DNA of 64,000 nt from Asterella californica (lineage: Eukaryota; Streptophyta; Marchantiopsida; Marchantiales; Aytoniaceae). The notes beneath the pieces were generated by a model, which was not told the origin of the DNA, ran no database searches, and saw nothing but the letters and a program-made list of their open reading frames with translations. Both the position numbers and the translations under genes were made by a program. Each line of letters starts with the position of its first letter. Position 1 is the stretch's first letter. The stretch lies in NCBI GenBank assembly GCA_036924285.1, contig JAYKYS010000004.1:16958001-17022000 (forward strand), given 5' to 3'. Positions 46,127 through 56,416 of this stretch are shown here, in pieces.

Positions 46127-47932
46127 ATGATCCCGCTTGAGCAGCCTGTGGGATCACAGGAGGTTGACGAAGAGGTTGCTCAAGATTCTGAAAATAGCTG
46201 CACTGTACATAGTTGGAAATCTGGTTTGATGGCTTTCAGTTCTGATGATTGGAGTGAGTTCACGCGAGTAGAGGATTTGACTGAGAAGAGTAGGAGGCAG
46301 ATGGAGAAGTATGTAGAAAATCTGCACTGTACAGGAGTTCTGAACGAAGATGAGATGATTTCTGGTGTTTACGAGGAGTTTGTAGGTGTATAATCTTTTG
46401 TTCGTTGGCTGGATGATGTAGATAGGTTGATGGAACAAATGGGAGGAAGGGCGGTGATCCCTATCCACTCTCGTAAAGTCTATGAGGAGGTTGTCTCGTG
46501 CTTACAATCTCGTCCTCATCCGAGACTGAAGAGTGGATGGAAGGATGCAATCTGCTGGTGTGGCTCTCGTGAAGAAGCAGAGGTTCACACCAAATACAAA
46601 ACTGTAGCAAAGAAGGTGAAACCAGTGGCGACCCAGTTATCTGTTGATTCACAGCAGCAGATGGAGTTAGCGGCCACTGAGCCTGTACTGAGAGATCCTA
46701 AACAAATAGGACACGAGTTTACTCAAGAGACACTCGAGCAGCTCCAGATAGGAGGGGGTGGCTTCTTGACTGAAGTGGAGAAACGAGCTTTTGAACAGAT
46801 GATAGTTAGCCATGGTAAGGCATTTTCTTTCTCAGCTGGAGAGATTGGTTGTGTGGATCCTAGTGTGATAGCCCCGATGGTTATCTTCACTGTTCCTCAC
46901 GTACCTTGGGACTTGAAGCCGATTCTAGTCCCTCGTGCCTTGCTACCGAAGGTCATTGAGTTACTGAAGGAGAGAATGCGGATGGGTATTCTTGAACCAT
47001 CTATGGCTCCGTACTCTAGCCGATGGTTCACAGTACCTAAGAAGACAGGAGCTTTACGCTTCATCCAAGACTTACAACCTGCTAACAACATCACGATTCG
47101 AAATGTTGGAACAGGACCTGTGGTTGATGAAGTAGCCGAGGCATTTGCTGGAAGATCTATCTATTCTATTGGAGATCTGTTTTCAGGTTATGATCAGTTT
47201 CAGCTTGCTTTGGAGAGTAGAGACTTGACTACCATGCGTACACCTTTGGGGTTGATGCGGATGTGTACTCTTCCTCAGGGTGCAACAAACTCAGTAGCCC
47301 ATATGCAAAACGCGATGCATAAGGTGTTACGAGAGTTTGTACCTGAGGTTACTATCCCATTTCTCGATGATATTCCCATGAAAGGCTGTCCGGTGGAGGA
47401 CAAGGACGAGACTATGACTGCTGATGGTTGCAGAAAGTTCGTTGCAGACCACATCCGAGATGTGGAGAAGATTCTGATGCGCTTGGAAAAGGTACACCTC
47501 ACTCTGTCAGGTACCAAATCTCGTTTTGGAATGTCAGAGATCGTGGTGGTGGGTCACTTATGCGGTACTTTTGGAAGACGACCGAACCCAGAGAAGGTAG
47601 ATGCTATAGCAAGGATAGCAGACTGTACCAACATCACTGAGGTTCGACGATTCTTAGGAGCTTGTGTGTTCTTTCGTGTGAGTATTCCTCATTATGCACA
47701 CATTGCCGAGCCGATGTATGCACTTCTGAGAAAAGGGAAGAGGTTTACTTGGCGGCGAGAACATCACGAGACGATGGAGCAGCTGAAAGAGATTCTGAAG
47801 TCTCCACCTATGCTAAGGAGACTTAGCTACGAGAGCGGGAGACCTATCATACTAACTGTTGACACGAGTCCAAAGGCGATTGGATGGGCAGTCGGTCAAG
47901 AAGATGCAGAAGGTTTGGGGCTCGGATCTTAA
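46127..47932 (+). pseudogene. Element A reverse transcriptase
   Basis: Frames 46127-46393 and 46427-47932 are in the same register, separated by one TAA (46391-46393). The RT domain shows GILEPSMAPYSSRWFTVPKK, IYSIGDLFSGYDQF (catalytic Asp ~250 of the second frame), TMRTPLGLMRMCTLPQGATN and IPFLDDIPMKG (Asp pair ~314-315). Then come LEKVHLTLSG and VRRFLGACVFFR, and the start of RNase H (ILTVDTSPKAIGWAVGQ). The MRTPLG...LPQGATNSV wording departs from the RTRYG...MPFGLTNAP of common plant chromoviruses. A frameshift near 47915 ends it. Confidence 0.9.
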
Positions 47933-48348
47933 CAGATAGACAACGTAACTATCCTCAAGTGAAGCGTGAGTTGTGGGGAGCTGTTACTGCTATGAAGGTA
48001 GACCGAGAGTTCTTGATACGTGCACGTGTGATACTAGAAACAGATTGTTTGTCTTTGCTAGGTATGATAGCAAACTGTAATACTCCAGACATAGCAATGC
48101 TACGATGGATTGCTTATATCCGGAGTATGAAACCTGAGCTGAAGCATATAGCAAGAAAGGATAATCCTGTTGCAGACATGTTATCTAGGGCTTGTTATAC
48201 AGATGAAGCAGAGATGATTACAGAAGTCGAAGATGAGGAGAAGAGAGACGTTGGTGCCAAGTTGGTCAACAGACTTCAGACTTGGGACCACTACCGTTCT
48301 ACGAAGAGTTCTACACGGAAAAGTTCCGCGATATCGGAAACTATCTGA
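47884..48348 (+). pseudogene. Element A RNase H region
   Basis: In a shifted frame the protein goes on: RQRNYPQVKRELWGAVTAM (with the RNase H Glu), ILETDCLSLLGM (with an Asp), AMLRWIAYIRSM and ARKDNPVADMLSRA (with the last Asp). These are the four acidic RNase H positions when the Asp of VDTS in the previous frame is included. A second frame slip at ~48290 leads into the integrase. Confidence 0.85.
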
Positions 48349-49703
48349 GTTCGTTCTACAGACGAGAAGGCAGGAGTGATGCAGAGTTCAAGGAGATCAG
48401 ACGAAAGGCGTACGGTTACCTTCTACGTGAAGGCTATCTATGGAAACGTCCGAAGAGAAGAGATGGGATGCTGGCTAGAGTGGTGGATGATCAACCGACG
48501 AAGCTGAATCTGCTGAAGGAGTTTCATGACACCTTGTGGGCTGGACACCGTGGAGTTTGGGCTACATACACGAAGATGAAGGAGCGATACTGGTGGAAGG
48601 GTTTGTATCAAGACGTAGTGGATTTTGTTGGGTCGTGTCTGCACTGCCAGTTCTACTCTAAATTCTGTTACAGAGATGGACTTGTACCTACCTACCCACC
48701 TAGTATTCATTTTTCGTGGGTCCTTGATCTTGTGATGATGCCCCCGGGACTATGGGGGATGCGCTACTTGGTGTTAGCTCGGGAAGATCTCTCCAACTAC
48801 GTGGAGGGACGAGCACTGCGAACGAAGACTACCGAGAACATATGTAGATTCGTGCTGGAAGATATTATCTGTCGTTATGGATCTGTTGGAAGACTACGAG
48901 CAGATAGGGGTGAGCTGAGAGGTGCAGAAGCGAAGGAGTTCTTTGCTCGTTATGGAGTAAAGCTTCGACTTACTACTGCCATGAATCCAGAAGGGATTGG
49001 TAAGAGTGGATGAGGACACCCTTCTATTGTTCACGCTTTAGTGAAAGCATGTGATGGTAGGCCTAGAGAATGGCTGAGACTACTCCCATTTGCTTTATGG
49101 GCTGATAGAACTACACACTGTACCACGACTGGCTATATGCCGGTTGAGCTTATGTTGGGACAGAAACCGATCATGCTTGCCGAGGAGGACTTTCCTACGT
49201 GGGCTACGCTACCGTGGGAAGATGAGATAGATCATACTTCACTCCTTGCTTTACGAACTAGGCAGTTGGAGCGAAGGGAGGAGGATCTTGCTGAGGTGCA
49301 AGAGAAGCTGAAGGTGGCTCTAGTCAAAAACAAAGAGCGTTTCGACAAGACTCACCGACTACGACCAAAGCCAATACGTGTTGGTGATTGGGTTCTGGTG
49401 TATGATAGCACGCTGGAGAACCAGCATTCTACACTTCGTAAGTTCTCACGAAGATGGTTCGGGCCTTATGTTGTGTTAGATGTTTACGAGAATGCCACTT
49501 ATAGTTTACGTGAGCTGGATGGTACTCCTTTGAAACTATCTGTGACCGGCAAGCGAGTGAAGTTGTTCAAACAACGTGGAGAATCAGTAGATTTGTTCAA
49601 CTTTCTGGAGTCTGAGAAGATGACAAGAGATGAAGACGCCTCGGCTACTGAAGAGGCTGAGGCGGAAGAGAACGATGCTGATGAAGAACAAACCGAAGAC
49701 TGA
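48282..49703 (+). pseudogene. Element A integrase, catalytic Glu lost
   Basis: HHCC zinc end: EFHDTLWAGHRGVWATYTKM and CLHCQ. Core: WVLDLVMMP (first Asp), LRADRGELRG (second Asp), then NPEGIGKSG followed by TGA at 49011-49013. The tandem copy at 40120 has KSERGH there, so both the third catalytic residue (E to G) and the next Arg codon (CGA to TGA) are mutated. The same register goes on to WFGPYVVLDV (GPY/F-like) and ends EEQTED at 49703. No chromodomain is seen. Confidence 0.9.
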
Positions 49704-49736
49704 AGAGGTTGGCACATGCCGGAGGATGTGCAGGTT

Positions 49737-49749
49737 TGGAGGGGGTGGA
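49737..49749 (+). promoter_or_regulatory. Polypurine tract of A
   Basis: GGAGGGGGTGGA lies directly before the LTR3 start TGTCG. It would prime plus-strand DNA synthesis. Confidence 0.8.
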
Positions 49750-50931
49750 TGTCGTGATGTGAATTATTCCACATAGTGAATAATTCACCTCTCGGTTAGA
49801 AGTTAGTCTCTCTAAGTGAAGCTAAGACCTCAGAGAAGTCGATTTTGGAGGAAGTGTCCATTCGAAAACGTGAAAACACCACGGCGTGGGTCTCGTCGCG
49901 CTGATCACCGTGGTATGTTCAAAAGTTGCAAACGGAGTTGCAGGCGAAAAGTTACTTGGAGTTATTCTACAAGATTTTTGATACCGGGAAATTTACCATA
50001 AATCAGAGTGAGTTCGAAAAATACTTTTTAGATTTTTCTCATGTAGATTATGGTATGTAGTATTTGTTTAAAATTCGAAATGTACAAAAAGAGCATGTTT
50101 AGAGAAAGTTATGGCACTTCGTGTTAGCAAAGGAAAGATGAAATACCGCAACTTTCTAGCATATTAGCTTAGAAACTGGTCTTCAAAACCAGTTGTGAGA
50201 TCAGCTTCCGTGGTGTAGCTGAGAAACTTGTAGGGAGGAGGTCTCCGGATCAAATCCCTTCAGACTCACAACCGGCTTGGAGTAGGCTGGCCCCTTCGGG
50301 GGAATATGAGGGGCACCAAGTTGCCTAGGGGCGGGACACTAGATGTCCCTTAAACATACCGTGAATGCGGGGACCGACTCGGTGGCCGTCCGTACAGATG
50401 AACCTGCGAAGCTTAGTGAAATAGTCTTCTTACGTATAGATTTATTATCAGTGATTTATTTTTCTGCTGCCATCTGTTTAGGGCGTCTTTTACTCCTGCC
50501 AGGTGACATTGAAGGTTACGTAGGGTGGGGGAAAACCCAGAGGGGTGTACTCCGGAGAGAGAGAATTCTCAGTCCATTGTCCATTATCGCATTATCGAAG
50601 TTTGTCGATCATCGAGCAGTGTAGAGTTTACCGTGCGGGAGCTATCGAGTAGAGAGAAACAGTAGAGCTGAGGAAAGAAATTTTACACAGAGGTTACGTC
50701 TGAAGAGAACTTCTGTCTGATCAGAGTTTTGATATCGAGGGATTGAGAGTAGAGAGCAGAATCGAGTAGAGAGGAGACCAAGAACTTGTACGTGCATCTT
50801 TCTGAATAGAAAACGGGAAGCTTCTAGGTGAACGCGCTGGTGCTTCACAGGAGCAGTTTTCTGATATTCTGAGTTACTGAACGTGAGCTTTGCAATCTGA
50901 ATGATCTGGAGTTGAAGATCTACTTGCACGC

Positions 50932-52955
50932 TGTCGTGTCGTGGACCGGCTCCTACTTGAAATTCAAACTTTGATACTTGTTGCTTCAAAGACACTCATG
51001 AGAAGACAAGCTAGGCCCCAGCTTACGGGCTTTTGGCACAATCTCAGATCTCCATTTTTATCACATAGATGGGTAGAGCTCCTTGTCAGCTTTCCAAAGG
51101 CACTTTGTCTACTTCGTTTGGACGCCTAGTGGAGAAGTTACAAGACTCGAAAGATGGAGAAAATAAGTTAGGCCTCAGCTTACGGGTTTTTGGCACCACT
51201 TCGGATCTTCGTTCTTATCGCACCAGTGGATAGAGCTCCTTGTCAGCATTCCATAGGCACTTTGTCTACTTCGTTTGGACGCATAGTGAAGAAGTTACAG
51301 AACTCGAAAGATGGAGAAAACAAGCTAGGCCCCAGCTTACGAGCTTTTGGCGCAACTTCGGATCTTTACTTTTATCGCATAGATGGATAGAGCTCGTTGT
51401 CAGCTTTCCATGGGCATCTTGTTTATTTCGTTTGGACATCCAGAGAAGAAGTTATGCGATTCGGAAAAAGGTAAAATCAAGCTAGGCCCCTAGTTACTTG
51501 CTGACTGGGTATTTAGGGCTTCAGGCGTTATATCAAACACGCAAGGGGCCTGCTTCTTATTATTGAGAGTCGAACTTCGTACGTACAGACTGTTGCAAGG
51601 GGGCTGCTTAAGGGGCTTGCTTGTTCCTGCGACCTGTCGATGGATGTTTTGGAGAATTGGGAAGTCCAATACACGCGCGCAAGGTGTCATCGAGTTCAGA
51701 TCTGTGCAGGCTACGCACAGGTTAAGACGGTTCTTGAAGAGACGGATCGGGGGGTTGTGTTCTGGGAGAAATTGAGACGCAAGGAGCAGAATTGGGGTTT
51801 TCAGTTACCTGTGAAGGAGAGTTGGACCGTTCGGGCCGTTTCGGAGTCCAAACTTGCTGTCCTTGGATCCATCGGGATCAGAACAACGAGTTCTTCAGGA
51901 AATTGAAGATGATACAAAGTTTTATCGGGCGGTTTGAGAGTTGTGAGAGAAATTGGCTCGCAGGGAAGCGCTTGCGTCAGGTTTTCATCGCCTGCGACCT
52001 GAGATTGGATTGTTCTTCGCGATCGGTGAGCCAAGCTCTTCGTTCTTGGTGCCTACGCGATCAGGGAGTCCTCATGTACGCATAGGAGAAGACTGTAAGT
52101 GAATTGGATTGTTGGTTTGGGTGTGGTGAGCAAATTTGAGCCGCAGGGAGCCGATTTACGTCAGTTTTTTGTAGCCTGCAACCAAATTTCTCGAGTAGTT
52201 TTGCAAGGGGAACTCCAAACGGCTTGTTTGGAGTCTTGTTGGGTTCAGAGTAGCCAGATCTACCTACCAGCGAAGACGGATATCAGTTTAGACGATCCGT
52301 TTGTGCGGTGTGAGCGGTTTTAAGCCGCAGGGAGGAGTTTTTGAAGGTTCGATCACCTACGACCGAAAATTAGCGATATCTCAACTATCGGGAGCCGGAT
52401 CTGAAGGTTTCTTGGGCCAACGGAGTCAGGGAAGGAGACCCTATCAACATTTGAAGATCGTTTGGCGAAAGGAGAAAGTTCCCAGATAGGTCTTTTTCGG
52501 TTCCTTCGCTACAGGTTTCGTCCTTTTGAGTTCGTTAAGGACTTAGTTGGTTGTGTATGGCTTGTGGTAGCTAGCTTTAGCCAAGAGCTAGTGTGTGGAT
52601 GTGGTTTGGACTTGGGTTTGGATCGCATGATACTGTTGTGGCTCTGGTTGTTAGCAAAGAGAAGTTCCTCTTGCTTTGAGCTACGTTTTGGCGATTTCAG
52701 ACTAGGGTCACGTTTCAGGGGTTTGTTTTAGGGCTTCTGAAGTAGGTTACAGACCGCTCTGGTCTTTTCCTCAGTTTTGTGCTGTTTGGAGAAAGAATCG
52801 ACAGTGTACATACTTTCAGAGTGGTATATATCGCAGCATTCCTTTTTCGTGGTTGTTCTTCTCTGTCTTGTCTCTGTTTGGCACACAGCATCTCCACAGC
52901 CAGGAACCTCGCGTTTTCCTGGACATCCTTCACGCACAAAATATCCGACACGATA
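50932..52955. mobile_element. Insertion C in LTR3, 2,024 bp
   Basis: The uninterrupted A LTR reads GCACGCCGTGTG; here ACGC is present on both sides (50928-50931 and 52956-52959). The insert starts TGTCGTGTCG and ends CGACACGATA, inverted repeats matching at 9 of 10 positions. No protein domain is evident, so it may be a solo LTR of another family, with its final CA changed to TA, or a non-coding element. It contains three 157-bp tandem repeats. Confidence 0.8.
51003..51480. repeat. 157-bp tandem repeats, three units
   Basis: The landmark TAGGCC(C/T)(C/T)AGCTTACG recurs at 51012, 51169 and 51326, and TAGGCCCC again at 51483, a constant 157-base period. Units share TTTGTCTACTTCGTTTGGAC and ACTCGAAAGATGGAGAAAA. 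They lie inside insertion C. Confidence 0.92.
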
Positions 52956-53102
52956 ACGCCGTGTGTTTTATCTTGGCCAGATCGAGAACGTGGTGGTGTC
53001 TTTTTCTTACGATCCGTATTCCTTGTGAGATTTTCGTCCTCCTCTTCACGATCGTATCACAGCTAGAAGGTTCGCCCTTCCCAGGAAACTCTCGCCTCGA
53101 CA

Positions 53103-54600
53103 GCGCCCAAGATCCAACCACTCGCCATCATACACAGTCTCCTCAAAAAACTCCAACGGGGCTGCAAAATAACTTCTATCTCTTCTAGCAAGAGCACTAG
53201 AATAGAACTCTATTGCCACATCCTCCTGATCATCTATCATTTCTTTCTCACCGTAATACCTAGCCCTTGATAACATATCTGTCACAGGATTGTCCTTCCC
53301 TGCAATATGTCTAAACTCTGGGTTCAAGGACTTGATATATGCTATCCACCTCAACATAGCAATATCTGGAGTTGTACAGCTAGTGATCATTCTCAAGAGA
53401 GGTAAACAGTCTGTCTCCACAACCACATGTGCTCCTATCAAGTATTCCTTGTCACTCTTCATCGCAGTAACTACTCCCCATAGCTCTCTCTTGACCTGAG
53501 GGTAGTCTCTCTGCCGTGAACTTAATACTTTAGCACCAAAACGCACCACATATCTATTTCCATCCTCATCGTCTTGTCCTACAGCCCATCCAATGCCAAT
53601 AGGACTAGTATCAATAGTAAGGATAATAGATCTGCCCAACTCATATGTTACCTTCCGTAGAGTTGGTGGTGAAGCCAAAAGATCCTTCAACTTCCTCATA
53701 GACTCGCTTTGCTCCTCTTGCCACTGAAATCTTTGTCCCTTCCTCAGCAGCTTGTACAATGGATCTGCTACATGTGCAAAGTGTGGAATCCATATATGAT
53801 AAAACACACATGCACCTAGAAACCTTCTCACCTCGGTAACCGATCCACACGTCTCCTTCATTCTTCGAATGGCATCAACCTTGTTTGGACAAGGTTTCCG
53901 TCCATAAGATCCACATAGGTGCCCCACAATCAACACTTCTTGTTCTCCAAATACAGACTTTGCTCCTGATAAAGTCAAATGAACCTCCTCCAGTCGACTC
54001 AGTATCTTATCACAATCAGCTATGTGATCTGCAACAAACTTACGGCACCCCCTCTGATCCATTACCTCATTCTTCTCCTCCTCAGCACATCCTTTGATCG
54101 GCACATCATCAAGGAATGGCATAGTTTTTTCAGGAATGAAGTCCCTCAAACTTTATTCATGCCATTCAACATATGTGCTACAGAATTGGTAGCACCTTGC
54201 GGCAAGGTGCACATCCTTAGTAACCCCAAATGTGTCCTCATTGTAGTCAAGTCTCTACTCTCAGAGGATAATTGAAACTGGTCATAACCTGAATATAAGG
54301 CTCCCATGGAATAGATAGCACGACCAGCAAAAGCCTCTACAAACTCGTCTACAATAGGTCCTATACCCATATTCCTGATAGTCACCTTGTTAACTGGCTG
54401 CATATCTTGAATGAATCTCAAAGCTCCACTCTTCTTCGGAACAGTAAACCATCTGTTAGAATAGGGAGCTATAGATGGTTCCAAGATACCCATCCTAATC
54501 CTCTCATTGAGCAAGTCTATTAGCTTTGGCAGATGAGCTCTAGGCACAGGGATAGGACGTAGATTCCAAGGCACATGCGGTACAGTAAAGATTACCATAG
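53103..54600 (-). pseudogene. Element B reverse transcriptase (main part) and RNase H
   Basis: Frame 54598-54146 covers VIFTVPHVPWNLRPIPVPRA, GILEPSIAPYSNRWFTVPKK, AIYSMGALYSGYDQF and LPQGATNSVAHM. The first catalytic Asp of the DLFSGYD motif is Ala here (GALYSGYD). A one-base slip leads to 54149-53103: MPFLDDVPIKG with both Asp, VRRFLGACVFYHIW, ILTIDTSPIGIGWAVGQ, YPQVKRELWGVVTAM, VVETDCLPLL and AGKDNPVTDMLSRA (RNase H). It ends at WLDLGR where A is inserted. RT copies the RNA and RNase H removes it; this copy has lost the first Asp. Confidence 0.88.
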
Positions 54601-54830
54601 GTGCAACTACACTTGGATCTACACATCATACTTCATGTGACTCAAATGCAAACGCCTTACCATGCCTAGATAGCATCTCCTTGAAGCTCTTCTTCTCTTG
54701 CTCAGTAAGAAATCCATCACCTCCAATCCTCAGCTCCTTCAGTGTTGTTTCTGTGAATTGGTGCCCAATTCTTCTCGGTCCTCTTGTAGTGACGTAGGAT
54801 TTCTCCTTTTGCCCATTTAGTATACAAGAT
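54601..54830 (-). pseudogene. Element B, region between protease and RT, left of F
   Basis: Encodes RRIGHQFTETTLKELRIGG, GFLTEQEKKSFKEMLSRHGK and AFAFESHEV, then a TGA before CVDPSVVAPM. The A element has the same order. Upstream of RGPRR the similarity ends, marking the left border of F at about 54800-54830. Confidence 0.75.
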
Positions 54831-54899
54831 ATCGTTCCCACAGAGGATTTGCACAAGTAACGCTGCTCTAAGTTCTGAGATCTGTTCAAACACACAAAC

Positions 54900-56416
54900 A
54901 CACGGGTTTTGCCTAGAAATCTCGTCTTCTCACAAAACTTACACAAAACAACACGTCTTCCAGACACGCCAAATGGTGCTCTGGACCCAAACAAACAACT
55001 ACCAATTACAATATCATACAACTATTCACAGAGAAGCTCGAGAAGACGATCTTCCTGCTTCCAGGTTGCTTCTTCCGATCTTCTCGATACCGTCTTCCCG
55101 AAGCGATTCTCGTCTTCTGGGGGTTTAGCTCGTCTTCTCACACCTCCAGAAAGCTGTCCGGCTTCGCAGAAGTCGACTAGTAACAGTCGTTACACCTTAC
55201 TCTCACACTCACATTCCAACGGGTTGGATAAATCACAGGGTGTATGCCCCTTGTAGCCTTCCCAGGCTTCTGCCTACGGAAGTTGTCTTCCTGCAGCACT
55301 ACAACGACATTCACCTTCACGGAAGCTCAATAGAAGTCTCGGAAGCTCACTAGAGAAGATAAGAAGATGGGGAAGATGAGGAAAGATGGAAAGAAGAAGA
55401 AATCTAAACAAGAGAAAACAGGATGAAAAAGGGCAATTAAGATTCTGACAGGCTTCTAGTCCGGATCCTGACTAACAAGCCATCCCTGCTTGTAATAGTT
55501 TGTGGAGGAAGACAACAAACGTGAGTACTGTAGCACCGTCTTCTACTCGAGGATGTCGTCTTCTGTTGCGGGAAGAAGGCTTCTTTCTTCTTCACTTCGC
55601 TGCTCTGACTGCTATGTCTTCTGGGATCCCTTACCCAGAAGACCGTTCGTACGTAGATCCCAAGTGCTCTACTGAACGAGTCAAGCTACACTCCACAACT
55701 GTTGACATTCACCGCCACTCAAGAAGAACACTTCCCATGCACAATTGGGAGCGAATTCAATACATTCCACCACCCAGAAAACATGAGCGAAGCTGCTGCA
55801 CTCAAATCCACAATCTATTCCCCGAGAAGAAGTCACAATGGCATAGGGAAGCTCACTCCCGCTACTTCCTGCGTCTACTTCTCGACACACCAGCCTAGCT
55901 AACAGGACTGCACGAGGATGCCGTTCCCTGTTCCTAGACTGTCCACTATTTCTATCTACATCTTCGAACCACTGCTGGTGCGAGTATGCAGACCCCTCCT
56001 GTATATTCCAAGACTATTCGTATGTTTCAAACAACGGGTGTAGTGCGCTAAGACTGTCTCTGCTCTAATGTGTCTCGCCTGCCTGCCTGTAGAATCGGTG
56101 TGTATGTTCAGTTACTACAGAATTCTACAGAACTGGCAGAACTGGCAGAGCTCCATTTCCTACTCTACGATCCTACTTAACCATCTGCCTCGAGAGTCAG
56201 GGGAGGCGACCACCAGGGAGAGAGAGAGAGGCGATGACAAGAGGTTGTCACCTCACATGCATGCGGTCCTTCTTCCCAATTAGCCCTCCACTGTGTTACT
56301 CCTACGCTACCTATGCTGCCACATGGGGTCTTAACTATTTTTACATGGAAAACTGCCACCCTTAAGATAGCATGTCCGATCCTACTAAATCTGGAAGTGT
56401 CGATTGAGTTTGCTAA
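54900..56416. other. F, part downstream of the ORF
   Basis: No supported gene. GAAGAC and GTCTTC are dense at 54925-55160 and 55270-55640. GGAAGCTC(A/C) repeats occur at about 55321-55365. The right part (56.0-56.4 kb) is ordinary non-coding sequence. Confidence 0.5.

Larger units (their letters stand above)
39779..53102 (+). mobile_element. Ty3/gypsy element A with three LTRs, inserted in B
   Basis: Begins TGTCGTGATGTG and ends CTCGACA, flanked by GCGC at 39775-39778 and 53103-53106. Order: LTR1 stub, integrase tail, LTR2, full gag-pol, LTR3. Everything from 39904 repeats 8,888 bases later, so it is a tandem structure that shares its middle LTR. LTR2 contains a solo B LTR and LTR3 contains insertion C. 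Without them each LTR is about 1,325 bp. LTR2 and LTR3 differ at only a few positions over the first ~1.1 kb. Confidence 0.92.
49750..53102 (+). repeat. Element A LTR3 (3' LTR) with insertion C
   Basis: The two halves 49750-50931 and 52956/52960-53102 make up ~1,325 bp and match LTR2 with few changes. The end TCTCGCCTCGACA equals the end of LTR2 at 43469. GCGC follows. Confidence 0.92.
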
